Positions 1 through 11,913 of a stretch of DNA of 64,000 nt are shown here, piece after piece (within the stretch, counting starts at the first letter, position 1; each line of letters begins with the position of its first letter). The translations under genes were made by a program, and so were the position numbers. The notes beneath the pieces were generated by a model. It had not been told where the DNA came from and did not search any database. It saw only the letters and a program-made list of their open reading frames with translations. The stretch is taken from NCBI GenBank assembly GCA_030248225.1, contig JASANE010018619.1, positions 1-64,000 of the forward strand, written 5' to 3'. This DNA is from Trileptium ribeirensis (Eukaryota; Nematoda; Enoplea; Enoplida; Thoracostomopsidae).

Positions 1-301
1 ATGCCTCTTCGGCCCGCTTTTACGGAGAAGGATTTGGAATATATTTTGTGAGCCTAGTTAAAAGCAACAAGTAAAGTTTCGTGTGAGCAATTCATAAGAC
101 GATCGAAAAATATTTACAAATTAATAATCTCAAATATTACGTCATAAAAAGTAAACATGCTTTATTGACACTTAAAATTTTGATAAGATACATAGAAATA
201 ACAGTCGATCGCAACAATAGAACACTATATAGTACTTATTCGTACTGCGAGGCGTCAGCAGAACGTAGTAAAGCAACTTTTGTGAAATCAACGGAACTTA
301 T
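1..301. other. No gene seen; left edge of window
   Basis: AT-rich sequence with no convincing reading frame, splice pattern or repeat end. It directly precedes a hAT-family copy. Confidence 0.4.
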
Positions 302-309
302 GTAGTAAC

Positions 310-1407
310 CGAAACCGGAACCAGTAACCGGAACCGTCCTTTTAAACCGGATCCGGGAACTGTAATTCGAAACTTATATATAGTAAAACAGATGAAGGGA
401 CAATTGAAGTTACGGTGGATTTAAAATGTAGTAAAATAATTTTTACATTAAACTGAATGTATTGCGATGACATTATTGCCTCTCTGGAATTTTGAAAAGC
501 CTTAGGAAACTAACAATGTTTATTTATCGATCAGTATGTCGTTTTTGCGCAACCAGGGCAAAGAAATGCCTTCCGCTATACGGCCTTGCGTAAATTACGT
601 CAAATGAAAGTGCTTCTAACTCATGGAACGCAGACTAAACACTTTCGTTCTGTCTAAAATTACTCCCCCTTATTGGATATACGTTTATTACATGTTGCTC
701 CGTAGTAATCTTAAAATTATTGATTTATGTGGTTCTAAAAGAAAATAAAAGAAGGTACAGAATAATTTTCTGCTCAGTGGTCAGAGACAATGTTTAGTCT
801 AGCGTCGGTTAGCCAGTGCGTTCGGCTAGATCAAAATGACGACTACTTTCTGATCAAAATGCTATAAATGAGACAAACTGTGCTAAGTATATATAGTTCA
901 GTACCATGAATGCAATTTCCGGCTCCTCCAAGATAAACTGATTTACAAAGTTGACAAGTGCACTGACTGGTGCTTGACGCACTTTATGTTAGTCAAGCTT
1001 ACAGCTAAGCACTTCTAAATAATCCATACTCGGTTACCGAGCTGAACCGCTTTAATTCTAACATACGCCCCAGACTACTGAATGGGTAAAATAGCTGCTA
1101 CACGCATCGACTTGGCTTTGTTTTGTTAACAAACTCAGGGTCAAGACAAATTCTTAAAGAAATTATATGTCCTACTTATGCTTCACATTGCAATTTGCTG
1201 AGTTAATCTTTTCTTTTGCTTGGCTGTCTTGAAACTTGATCATTGTTTATATATTACATGTTTGGACCACAGATGAAGCAAAAATGCGGAAAATTTTTAA
1301 ACAAAATTTTTAATCCAGAATTCCGGTTCCGGTATTGTTTTTGCCTTTTGCCGGAGCCGCAACCGGAACACGATTTTCGCCGGAACCGGAGTTCCGGTTA
1401 CTCCCTG
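310..1407 (+). mobile_element. Non-autonomous hAT-family element, copy 1 (left end damaged)
   Basis: The sequence is homologous throughout to the copies at 2495-3644 and 29588-30739. It has a CCGGAACC-rich left end, a non-coding AT-rich interior and a right end reading CCGGTTACTCCCTG, the complement of the family terminus CAGGGAGTAACCGG. The right end is followed by GTAGTAAC (1408-1415), and the same 8 bp occur at 302-309 just before the left end, but the first ten or so bases of the left terminus (CAGGGA...) are missing. Because AGTAAC also belongs to the terminal repeat, this duplication is less secure than in the other copies. No transposase is encoded. Confidence 0.75.
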
Positions 1408-1415
1408 GTAGTAAC

Positions 1416-2124
1416 ATATACTGTTTAAAAAACGGTAAGTTTTACAGCTGATATAGCTATATTATATAGTTACTTTTATTGTCATTTGATAGATGCATTG
1501 CGTGTAAACTTCCATGACTTCATGAGGTTTATTTATATTATCGTAAATTATTAGTAATTCAAACGAAGCGACCGAAGCAACCGGAGTTTCCACTGAGGGC
1601 GCTAGGGAGAAATCGTGAAAATTACTTTGTTTCTGTCATTCATAACTCATCTTCGGATGGATGGATGGATTTCGGTAAATTTGTTATTCGGTAGCAACAG
1701 TGATAAAGATGAGCCCTTTAGTTGAACACGAACAACTTCAACCCCCGCATCGTGCTCAAAGTGACAAAAACAGGTTTTTTGGGATTCTCTCTCTGCAAAA
1801 TCTGCCATGCGGGTACCAGTTGTTCGCAGAGCATATCTCTTGAATCAGGCTACGAATCGAAAAATGGAGACTACCACACAGAACCAGAGCTCATCGAGAT
1901 CTAAAACTTTGCAGAATAAGCCTTTTCCTTGACCCCTGTAGGCCCGAAAATAGTTCATCCACCCTTTGTCAAAATAGAGATGTTTGAGATTTCGCCGTGT
2001 TACGACCTGGCTTTACATTTATCTTTCGTCCCCCATGAGGCACTGGTCGATTGAAGGAAATCGTCGCATTTCGTTTGTGGTTTGATTTCTTTGTTGACCA
2101 GACTTCATTTGAGGGATGAGACGG
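1416..2124. other. No gene seen
   Basis: Unassigned sequence between a hAT-family copy and a LINE relic. A short GGAT microsatellite run lies near 1656-1668. No reading frame here has recognisable protein similarity. Confidence 0.4.
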
Positions 2125-4405
2125 CGTCGCTTAGAACCAAGGCCCTTTGGATGTTAAAACATAAATAAAACAAATTATTAGTGGGCCTAACTTTTGAATC
2201 GTGGAGTCTCCAATTGAACAGTGACAAATCAGTGGCGTTGACGATTTTGGATGGCAATGCATTCCAAAGTGGTACGACCCGGTGACTAAAGAAATGTCCC
2301 CGAGCATCGAGATTTGGTATATCTGTAGTCTAGAATTTTAGGTTGTGACCGCGGGTATACTCAAACCCGGGCACAAAGTTTTAGGTGATAATGAGATCGA
2401 CTATGCCTTGAGTCATTTTGTAGATGAGGATCAAAGCGCTTTTAATCCGATGAGTTACGAGTGTTTGTAAACCCAGATATTGAAGCCTATCAGCCAGGGA
2501 GTAACCGGAATTCCGGTTCCGGCGAAAATCGTGTTCCGGTTCCGGCAAAGGGCAAAAACCATACCGGAACCGGAATTCCGGTTTAAAAATTTTGTTTGAA
2601 ATTTTCCACGTTTTTTGCTTTATCCTGCAATGCAAACATATGTAATATATATTATACAATGATCAAGCTCCAATACTACCAAGCAAAAGAAAAGATTAAC
2701 TAACCAATTTGCCGTGCAAACCGTAAGTAGGGCACATAATTTGAGCAGGAATTTTTCATAATAACCTGCAGGAGTTTGTTAAATCAAAGCCAGGTCAATG
2801 TTGTAGCAGCTATTTTACACATCCAGAAGTCTGTTGGATACGTTTGAATTAAACCGGTCCAACTCGGTAACAGAGTATGGATTACGCAGAAGTACTTAGG
2901 GTATGCTTGGCTAACATAAATTGCGTCAGGCACCCGCCAATGCGCTTGTAAACTTGGTAAATCAGTTTAACTTGAAGTAAAATAACGTTATCTGCAACGC
3001 AGCTAGAAACTGCTTTCTTGGCAATGAACTGTATTTATTGAAACTGTGCGAGCAGCATCACAGTGTGTCTCATTTATAGCATTCTGATTAGAAAGTTATC
3101 ATCATTATGACTTAACTGACGGGCACTGTTTGTCCAACGCTAGCCTAAACAGTGTCTCTGACCACTGATCAGAAAATTACCTTCTATCTATTATTTTCTC
3201 TTAGAATCATATAAACCAATAATTTTAATTCTTTCCTACAGAAGAACATACAACAAACGTATGTGTAGTAAAGGGAGGCGACTGGAGACAGAGCGAAAGT
3301 GTGTATTCTACGCTCCAAGCTTTGTAAGGATATTCGATTTGACGCAGTATATGCAATGGTGTATAGTGGAAGACATTTTTGCTCTGGGTGTCCAAAAAAC
3401 GACATATTTGATCGATAAATAAACATTATTAGCTTCATCAGTCTCTTTAAAGTTTCAGAAAGGCAACAATACCATCGCAAAACAATAAGTTTAATGTAAA
3501 AGTTATTTTTAATGCATTTTAAATCCACTATACCTTCATTTCTTCCATCATCTGTTTTACTATAGATAAATTTCGAAGATCAGGTTCCGGTTCCGGATCC
3601 GGTTCCAATGGACGGTTCCGGTTGCTGGTTCCGGTTATTCCCTGCTATCAGCATAGTCCCACGGTCGGATATACAGCAGCAGTTTTGTGGCCAAGCGTTG
3701 AACTAGCTCAGCCATTATAATGTCCCGATTGGTGTAAGTACAAAAGATGTTGACGGCATACTCAACGTGAGGACGGAACAGTGATCTATACAGTTGAAGC
3801 CAGATTCGTTTTAGACCAACGCTGTATGGTCTGTCGGAGAATACAGATGACCCTGATGGCTTAAGCCGACACAGCGGCGCAATGTTCTAGTTTATATTAT
3901 TACTCATCAAGACGGCAAGGTCTCGTTTAATATTAGAGATGTGAAGACATGTTGTTACCCAGAGTATATACAGCGCGAGGGTTGTCGAATCACAGGTGCA
4001 TTAAGTGGCACTTGTCCTTATTCACACTCATACAAGTGTCACTGCAGAAAGTGTGCAAACCATTCGGATCGAAATGAACGGAATCGTGGTCAACTGTGGC
4101 ATGTGCTTATTAATCCGCCTCGCTAGACGCAGATCGTCGGCGAATTTGAACACAGCGCATGACACATATTCGTCGATACAGTTTGCGAAAAGTAGCAAAA
4201 TTGTAGGCCTAGCACAGTGACTTGGGGTACTAAACTTGTAAGAGGACACCAGTGAGATGATACACCGGTGATGGAGACAAGCTGTCGGCTTTTGTCGAAA
4301 TAGGACTGTGGCCACCGCAGGAAGCTGTCCGCGAAGTTGTATTGTTCGACTTTATAGATGAAAACCCCGTGATTAACCTTGTCGAATGATTTTTGGAACT
4401 AGACG
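2125..4405 (-). pseudogene. Decayed CR1/Jockey-like LINE reverse transcriptase, split by a hAT insertion
   Basis: Read on the minus strand, the piece at 4405-3645 shows the RT core in two frames: a degenerate F-x-K-S-F-D-K-V-N-H block near 4385, a decayed P-Q-x-T-V-L-G block near 4245, and a K-F-A-D-D-L block near 4150 (the usual YADD/FADD catalytic motif). After the inserted element at 2495-3644 the C-terminal RT domain resumes at 2494-2125 with a Y-L-G-L-Q-T-L block. Joining across the insertion puts the R-P-x-D-Y-A block directly next to Y-L-G-L-Q, as in the related LINE at 32925-33890. Several frameshifts and stops show it is dead. The 5' part (ORF1, endonuclease) is not visible. Confidence 0.75.
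2495..3644 (-). mobile_element. Non-autonomous hAT-family element, copy 2, inserted in a LINE
   Basis: The ends are CAGGGAGTAACCGGAATTCC at 2495 and the complement of CAGGGAATAACCGGAACC finishing at 3644. A perfect 8-bp target duplication, CTATCAGC, flanks it at 2487-2494 and 3645-3652, which is the hAT signature. Length is 1150 bp, in reverse orientation to the copies at 310 and 29588. The host sequence is a minus-strand LINE RT whose two halves rejoin cleanly when the element and one duplication are removed. There is no transposase, so it must have been moved in trans. Confidence 0.93.
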
Positions 4406-4472
4406 TAAGCAACATTAGGTTTATCTAATTATCTATTAGGTTATCGAGCACACTAATACATATGATTATATT

Positions 4473-4536
4473 AATATTAATCATTTTATCATAATCATAA
4501 TATTAATCATTTTATCATAATCATAATATTAATCAT
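4473..4536. repeat. 26-bp AT-rich tandem repeat, about 2.4 copies
   Basis: A 26-bp unit beginning AATATTAATCATTTTATC is repeated head to tail. It is bracketed by two copies of a CTATTAGGTTATC-GAGCACAC-like sequence near 4434 and 4543, so the whole block looks like a small local duplication. Confidence 0.7.
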
Positions 4537-4542
4537 ATTGTC

Positions 4543-5300
4543 TATTAGGTTATCAAGCACACTGGATACAATAGTTTTGTTATCTAGAGTCCAACTTGAC
4601 TAAATTGCCTTTTCGTGGGGTTTCAAGGGTTTTACTTCCACGAACCCAATGTAGTGTGTTTTCATTTGTCTGATTATGTATTGCATGCAGGACAACAAGA
4701 ATGGACTATATAGGTATTTCTTAAAGCTGAATACAATGATTTGGTAATCTTGAGTCATATTTCAAGCCTTTTTAATTGTTTTCAATAGGTTTAGTGTCAA
4801 TGAGCCCGATTTCCCAGAATATACTCTATCTTCTATTATTTGGTTACGTACAGTTCATCAAGAATTGCCTATATAGGTTTTCCAGTAAGCTGAGTCCAAT
4901 GGTTTCGTTATCTGGAGTCCAGCACGAGTATATTGTGACATATCAGAAGTTTTCATTGGGTTTAGGGTCAATGAATCGATTTCCAAATTATAGTCGGTCT
5001 TCAGTAGTTTGGTACATGGCATCAAAAATAGATAAACAGATGTTTTTCCGTATGCGGAAAACAATGATTTAGTTATCTAGAGTCCAGCGTGCATATTTCT
5101 AGTTTTTTCAATGAGTTTAGGATCACTGAACCAGCTTTCCAGAATATAGTCTGTCTTAGAATGTAGTTGTTTGGTTACGCATTGTGTACAAGTCATCAAG
5201 AATTACCTATATAGTTTTGCCGGTAGGGTGAAATACGATAGTTTGGTTATCTAGAGTCCAGCACAAATGCTCGATGCGTTGTCAGTTGTGTTTAGTTCAG
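4543..5300. repeat. Diverged ~165-bp satellite, about five units
   Basis: The landmark GTTATCTAGAGTCCA-like recurs near 4579, 4745 (weak), 4906, 5071 and 5236, a spacing of about 165 bp. Each unit also carries a TCAATGAGCCCGATTTCC-like block, a TTTGGTTACG-like block and a CATCAAGAATTGCCTATATAG-like junction. Units differ by many substitutions, so this is an old array. The reading frames inside it are by-products. Confidence 0.7.
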
Positions 5301-5738
5301 ATCAGTTTTCGATGAGTTTAGAGTTGACAAGGTTTTTGGATTTTCGATGGACTCAGGGTTCAAGAGGTTTTAGTGTGGTTAACACAGCATACTACACGTG
5401 ATTAAACAAAATGATAACTTAAAAATGAAAACCATCCACGCTCGTTCCGTTTCACCCTCGCTTGCGATAATGAATAAATCGCGAAGCTAAATCCAATAAT
5501 TTGTTTTATACGTAGAGGAACATTTTAAACCATCAATAATTCAATAATTTATTGGTTCTATTTGTTGTTATATTCAATAATTTAATGCATTCAATAATTA
5601 TTTTGAAATTTATTAAAAAAATTTTAATAATATTTATTAATCCATTCAATAATTTATTTGTTCATCAATAATTTATTTGTCATATACGTAGAGCTACATT
5701 TTGAAACCATCAAAAATTAATATTATTATACAACATAC
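5301..5738. other. AT-rich non-coding stretch, likely intron
   Basis: Rich in AATAATTTATT-type words (5520-5660). It lies 3' of the donor that ends the last recognised exon of the minus-strand SR-rich gene, so it is probably intron. No further exon could be recognised. Confidence 0.35.
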
Positions 5739-5950
5739 CGATAAACTCATCTACAGTTTTGCCTCGTGATCGAATATTTGCAATTTCTTCAGTCGACATT
5801 TTGCGAATTTGCTGCAATGTACCGGAACGAAGCATCGCCTCGACGTTCTTACGCGCAATTTTGTACAATTTTTCGCGATCAACTTTATCCTCGTCTCTTC
5901 TCCCTGTGCTGCGCGATCCAGATCGACTTCGAGATCGCGAACTTGACGAA
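5739..5950 (-). CDS. SR-rich nuclear protein gene, exon (conserved helical segment)
   Basis: The minus strand reads an acceptor TTTTATAG just before 5950 and a donor GTATGT just after 5739. The 212-bp exon enters in phase 2, matching the donor of the exon at 8758, and leaves in phase 1. It encodes a short Ser-Arg run and then a non-repetitive segment of about 45 residues: V-D-R-E-K-L, then I-A-R-K-N-V-E-A-M-L-R-S-G, then M-S-T-E-E-I. The pattern (I-A-x-x-N-x-x-A-M) recalls the conserved block after the RS region in SON-type splicing cofactors; this is recall of a family pattern, not a search result. Downstream exons were not found and may lie outside the window. Confidence 0.65.
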
Positions 5951-6242
5951 CTATAAAATCGAAATGTGTAACTACAGTACTAGCTAAAAATGAGTGTCAC
6001 CTTTCGAGCGAAAGAAAATCAAACAAAAATTATTTATTCTCGAACAACACTCGAACACTTTTCGGACAAACTGCAAACATCTCTCGAACAAACTTAAACT
6101 AGTAACCATACCGAGACTGCAGAGTATAGTGAAGCATAGGTACAACGACACCTTTTGCGTGCACAGCCAATCAGCTCTCGATAACATACGTCGATACGCT
6201 ATATGTGGATATCACACAATGCCGCACAAGTTAAATCAAAAC

Positions 6243-7860
6243 TAACACCAGCAATAAGTTTCCCATGCCCGAAAACCCCCAGGTGAAATTTTTCAGCCGC
6301 CCAGGACGTAAGAACAAATTTTCGAATTCTGGGTCGAGGAACTAAGACCATACCTCAATCCCCATAACTCGAGCTTTAATTGAAAAACCAAAAAGAGGCA
6401 TGGGTTTGTCATTTTACTACAGAAATAAAACCAACCGGAGAAAAAATTTGAAAGTTAAGATAAAAATAACTTTGCTTACGTGAAGGGCACTAAAATGGGG
6501 TAAAAAACCCTCATTTGGACCTCTGACCCCGAACCATGGGGCGACATACCCCCGTACCTAGGGAACCATGGGTCGCAGAGCAAAACCAAAACCGGTAGAG
6601 TTTCCCATGCCCGAAAACCCCCAGTGAAACTGTTCAGCCGCCCGGGACGTCAAAATACCTCAAACCCAATAACTCCAGAACAGTACCCTTAATCGAAAAA
6701 CAAAAAAGTGGCATCGGTATTTGTCATTTTACTATGAAATAAAACCAACCGGAGAAAAAATTTGGAAGTTAAGATAAAAATAACTTTGCTTACGTGAAGG
6801 GCACTAAAATGGGGTAAAAACCCTCATTTGGACCTCTGACCCCGAACCATGTGGGCGACATACCCCCGTACCTAGGGAACCATGTGTCGCAGAGCAAAAC
6901 CAAACCCGGTCGTTTCCCATGCCCGAAAACCCCCAGTGAAACTTTTCAGCCGCCCGGGACGTCAAAACAAATTTTCGAACTTTTGGGTCGAGGAACCACG
7001 AGGGTGCAATACCTCAAACCCCATAACTCCAGAACAGTACCCTTAATCGAAAAACAAAAAAGTGGCATCGGTATTTGTCATTTTACTATGAAATAAACCA
7101 CCCGGAGAAAAAATTTGAAAGTTAAGATAAAAATAAACTTGCTTCGGTGAAGGGTACTAAAATGGGGTAAAAAACCCCTCGTTTTGACCTCAGACTCCGA
7201 ACCATGGAGACTCCACATCCCCGTACCTAGTGAACCATGGGTCGCAGAGCGAAACCAACACCAATGAGTTTCTTATGCCCGAAAATCACCAAATAAAACC
7301 TTTCAGCCGCCCAGGACGTCAAAACAAGTGTTCAAACTTAGGGTCGAGGGACCACGAGGGTGATATACCTCAAACCACCATAACACCAGAACCAGAGCCT
7401 TAATCGATAAACAAAAAGAAACATCGGCATTTATCGTTTTACTATGAAATAAAACCAATAATAGAAAAAATTCGATAGCTAAGATAAAAATAACCTTGCT
7501 TCCGTGGAAAGTACTAAAACCCTCATTTTAATCTCTGACCCCGAACCATGGGGGCGCCATGCCCCCGTCCCCATGGAACTATGTTTCGCAGAGTAAACCA
7601 ACACCAAAACCAATGAGTTTGACATGCCCGAAAATCCCCATATGAAACTTTTCAGCCACCCAGGACGTTAGAACAAATTTTCGCATTTTGGGTCGACCAA
7701 CCACGAGGGTGCTAAGCATCAAACCACATAACACCAGAACCAGAGCCTTAATCGAAAAACAAAAAACAAGCATCGGCATTTATCGTGGCACTAAAATGGT
7801 GGTAAAATGGAGTAAAAAAATCTCAGTTTGACCTCTGACCACGGAACCAGTCTTCACATA
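6243..7860. repeat. Five-copy ~350-bp tandem array inside an intron
   Basis: The landmark ATGCCCGAAAA recurs at 6265, 6607, 6919, 7275 and 7624, giving periods of 342, 312, 356 and 349 bp; the shorter unit carries an internal deletion. Each unit has the ordered blocks CAGCCGCCC(A/G)GGACGT, GGGTCGAGGAACCA, TTTGTCATTTTACTA, AAATGGGGTAAAA and a CTCTGACCCCGAACCATG block. The last unit is truncated. The array lies in the intron between the exons at 8758 and 5950. Confidence 0.88.
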
Positions 7861-8757
7861 AAAAACGATTGGAATGAACATGGTAACTCATGCCGGTTGG
7901 AGTGAGTCCAAGATCATTAAATTCGGTGAAGTGGTTCCCGAGTTATGGACGATCACACACACACAAAAACGAAATTTAAAAGCTTTAACCCCTGCAACAC
8001 ACAATCTCCACTACATTACAATACGCTATGAAAATCGCGCCAAAATTTCGAACACGTCTCGAACAAAATTCGAACATATTTCGGAACAAATTTATGAACG
8101 ATTTTATCGAAGGAACACCACTCATTTCTACCCAATACTGTACAAAATAAGTAATTACAAACTACGAAACAGCAGCTAACAATTTGGAGAAAACCAAAGT
8201 ATTACTAAGACAAAATCCATTTATGTGTGTCTGGCTTTCTCACGAAGGCCGCCCTATGTATGTCGACTTTCCTCCAGTTAAATATGCCAATTTTTATGCG
8301 AGAAACAATATGTCAGTTTTTCCTTACGGAACAAAAAAATCCCAAAATTTTGCTCTGTGGAACTAAAAATCCCAGAAAAAAACTAAAGTTACAGCCAGTA
8401 GATTCGCTATACAATGTGCATATTGTTGTATTTACTGTTAATCAGCTATTTATGTTATTTTCGCGTTTTTCAGTGTTCCAGTCCAGCTGGGGAGGAGCAG
8501 TTCGACCTAGAAGGAACATAATTTCTCGCTCCCGCCCCATACCCCAGGTATTTTGGTGGAGTTTGGGAAAACCAGCATGTATCGAAATTGTAACAACGTA
8601 AATAAAAGTGAATTCCACCAAATTATTACGTAAAGATTAATCACGGTTTCAGAAATCACAAACCGTACTGTGTATGCTTACTGTGCCCATTTATTAGGAA
8701 AAATAACAACAATGGTATATATATAGAAAGACGAAACCATAAGAAACAATAACTTAC
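7861..8757. other. Intronic sequence, no gene seen
   Basis: It contains a short ACACACAC run near 7950 and otherwise no recognisable element. The open frames here do not resemble known proteins and have no clear splice context. Confidence 0.35.
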
Positions 8758-9144
8758 CTCCTCCTTCGTTTGCCAGTATCACCTCTTCTGACATTACCCA
8801 TATGGCCGCTCGAGCTACTTCCAGCGTGATCATAGCAACCGACATAGCTCTTGTAATTGCTTCCGCGAGACGACTGATAATTTCTGCTATAGGAACTGAT
8901 ATTTATTGTATGATAGCTTCCTGTAATTGGATCATAATACCCGCGAGGCTGTGACGAAGGCTGATTATGATAACTCTGATAACTATTTGTCGAAGGACGA
9001 AGTTGTGATCGGACACTTTCGTATAATGAAGGTGTTGGTATATCGTGGTCGTTATAGCTGTGGCGCGACGACCTGTCCCAAGGCGATTCACAATCGCCTT
9101 TACGCTTGCGACTACGTGATCGCGAGCGTTTGGAGCTTTTTGAT
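8758..9144 (-). CDS. SR-rich nuclear protein gene, exon (RS run plus Tyr/Ser-rich segment)
   Basis: The minus strand shows an acceptor TATTATAG before 9144 and a consensus donor GTAAGT after 8758. The exon is 387 bp, enters in phase 2 and leaves in phase 2, fitting both neighbours. It encodes a Lys-Ser-Arg run, then a low-complexity segment rich in Tyr, Ser and Asn with S-Y-H and Y-Y-D-P-I-T-G-S-Y-H blocks, then a basic Arg cluster at its end. Such composition is usual for nuclear-speckle proteins. Function is inferred from composition and from its neighbours. Confidence 0.7.
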
Positions 9145-9819
9145 CTATAATATACAGAAAATCTAGCTAGTAACATAGATAATTTAACTATAATAGATAC
9201 ATTCCGACTGACCATGAATGTTGAAGCATTACTATTGAAGCTTAACTGATATTTTTATTGCAAGTTCCTTGAAATTTAATACAACGTCCTAAGATAAGTA
9301 TCGAATAGAGAAATGAACAGAAAGCCAATCTCATTACTAATAAACTAGCTCCGCTGTAAATGAATGGATTGCATTGCCTTTTCATGTAATTAGTTCCTAT
9401 GTTATAAAAGTTATCGCCAACTGCTATTATAGGTTGTGTCAATACAATTTTTAATTTCGACCTTAATATCAAAATTGCTTCGCCAAACTTATATTTATAT
9501 GTAGCATGCGTCCAAGTAACTATACGTCTACATAACACATTGCAGCATTCTTACACTCCACAGGTAAACCGTCATGTAATTCGTGGTCAACCACCTGTCA
9601 GCACCATAGTAAAACAACCCGTCGAACCTATTTTGTGAACAGCTGCCCGAAATAAAATATAAGGCATGATACCTGCTTTAAAACATGCATAGTGATTCAG
9701 AAAAGAAATGCTGAAGTCAGTAAGGGATAAGTCCTCGTATACACACATTAGTTATAATAAACACGAATAGAAAAAAAAATGAAAAAACGACGCTCATATT
9801 TTCAAATAAAACTACTCAC
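9145..9819 (-). other. Intron of the SR-rich gene
   Basis: A 675-bp interval between the GTGAGT donor at 9819-9814 and the TATTATAG acceptor at 9145. No coding potential or repeat is evident. Confidence 0.65.
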
Positions 9820-10295
9820 TTTACGTCTTTCTTTTTGTGCTCATTACTTCGCGATCGCGTTCTGCTTTTACTTCTGCTGCGATCGGAGGAGTCAGTGCTA
9901 TTTCGTTTTCTTTTCTTGTTAGTTTTGCTCGAAATACGTCGTCTGTCTCGGCTTCGGCTTCTTGAACGCGAGCTCGACGAAACTGATTTGGACTTTGTCC
10001 GCCGCCTGCTCACGCTTCGTTTTTTCCGATCTTTCCGTTTAGTATCCCTTTTGCTACTTTTCGTTTCATCCGATTTCCTTTTATTTTTACGAGCCGATGA
10101 ATTACGGTGACGTTTCGTGCTGCCTTTCTGGCTACGGCTGCGTCTAGACGATGCAGTACTGTCTTCGCTTCTATCACGTCTTTTCCGCCGCCTCTTTTTC
10201 TTACGATCGTGTTTTTTCGCAGAACTCGTAGATTTTGATTTCTTGGATTTCGTTTTCGAATGTCCACTATATTTGCACGCCTTGCTGTTGTCATG
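9820..10295 (-). CDS. SR-rich nuclear protein gene, main RS-domain exon
   Basis: The minus strand shows acceptor GTTTTGCAG before 10295 and donor GTGAGT after 9820. The 476-bp exon begins in phase 0 and ends in phase 2, matching the exons on both sides. It encodes about 158 residues, almost all Lys, Arg and Ser, with repeated R-S, K-S-K and D-R-S dipeptide runs and a patch S-R-S-R-S-R-S-R-D-R. This is a typical RS domain, which in known proteins is phosphorylated and mediates contacts among splicing factors in nuclear speckles. An upstream in-frame ATG at 10319 offers an alternative start if the acceptor is not used. Leucine-rich frames on the other strand are shadows of this exon. Confidence 0.75.
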
Positions 10296-10319
10296 CTGCA
10301 AAACTCCATCTTTATGCAT

Positions 10320-11913
10320 GAATTAGATAGTATTTAGTCACAAACGTTTTTATTCATTAATAAATGGAATTTAATAATGGGCCTGCATGTTTACAGAAAC
10401 AGATCTGTTTTCAAAATTTTCCGTAAAGCTTTGGCGGCTCCACACCTTTTCAAGAAGTGGGAATGGACGGTACCCCTACGTTCATTCCCGAGGATAATTT
10501 CAAAGTGAGTGGAAGCAATATTTTGCTCTATATGCTACATATTTCCATATTTTCAGCTACTTTTAACAGTTGTAGATATATTTCCACGCAAAAACAGCGT
10601 TTTAGAATTATAAGTAGTAATTTATGTTTAAAAGGACTTAGAATATATACAGAAATTGAAAGACATTAATAAGTCAGGATTTAGAGGGTGTTTCAGGAGT
10701 GTGCGGGGGACGAACATTGTGAATTTGGAAACTGGTGTGAAACAAAAATACGTACAATCGAAAACTACCGAAATTTCGTTTAATCGCCATCGATCCAAAT
10801 TTCATTTAGTCGAAAATAATCGAAATTTTACAATTTTGAAATTTATCTAACTGCGCCAAAATCGAAAACGATCTAAATTTCGTTCAATCGAAATCGAACC
10901 AAATTTGGTTTATTCAAAAATCAATCGCAATTATGATCGGTTATTTTAACTTATTTTTGACCGTCGCTATAGCCAAAGTTTTAGCAGAATAAAGTCTCTT
11001 TATCGGAAATTAAGAGCTAATTAAATTCAATTCATGTCGTAATAACAATATCTTTGCTATATATACAAGTGAACACAATATTCATGTGTTTGTATACTTC
11101 AGGGCCACGGGTCTGACAAACAGCGATCAACGAATGACGAGTTGCTTCTCCGAACACAATTCCATATTCAGGCAATAGCTATAAGCGGTAAGACATGCCC
11201 ATAAATTTGATGCAAAGGAAACCAGTCGTCACAGTACAGTGTTTAGCCATTTGTTTAACTAAAAGAACGCCGGATTTTCAGTTCCAAACTGGCTGCGCCC
11301 CCGCCCCCAAGAATAATTTTTGTTGTTTGGGACAACCAGTATCGCATATATATTACATGTATTTCCGATAAGTTTACCGTGCCGATAGTATATCAGACAC
11401 ATTTCGATCTGACAAAACAATAACCATGTGAACGAGAAAAAATAACAATCCCGACAAAATTGGATATCGATATAAACTGGTAATTTGCCCCACAGGAAAA
11501 AATTTCAGAAATTTTTGTGAATCCGTGTCTGAAGTAGCGTGAGACTTTTCAAACAATCAAAGATGACGAAAGTAGAGAAATTAGAGCACAAAACGCTAAA
11601 ATTGAGGGAAATAAACGACGTATCTCAAAACAGAAGAATACAGAACAAAGCTACATCATTCAAATATATCGCAGGCCTTTATGAAATAAGTTTAGCTCCT
11701 CACAGAACTACCGAAACAGCAACATAAAAATAAAGCATTATAGTAATTTTGATACTCGATCGCACTATCTGGATGATCTACGTTCTTTTCTCTTCGTCCC
11801 GAAAACTCATCAGTAAACAGTGATCGTCCCAACACATTTTAAATGCACATTTTTCATGATTTGAGCAATTCATTTAAAAACCAAGTAAATGACACCAATT
11901 GCTCAGAACCAAC
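10320..11913. other. Probable intron with diverged TCGAAA-type repeats
   Basis: Between two exons of the minus-strand SR-rich gene. Around 10740-10930 short blocks such as TCGAAA and CAAATTT recur irregularly, suggesting an old short-period repeat. No gene is recognised in the rest. Confidence 0.4.

Noticed and set aside
4028..4315. 95-codon minus frame as a separate gene
   Set aside because: It contains F-A-D-D and is one frame of a frameshifted LINE reverse transcriptase.
9835..10110. Leucine/arginine-rich plus-strand frame
   Set aside because: Reverse-strand shadow of the RS-domain exon.
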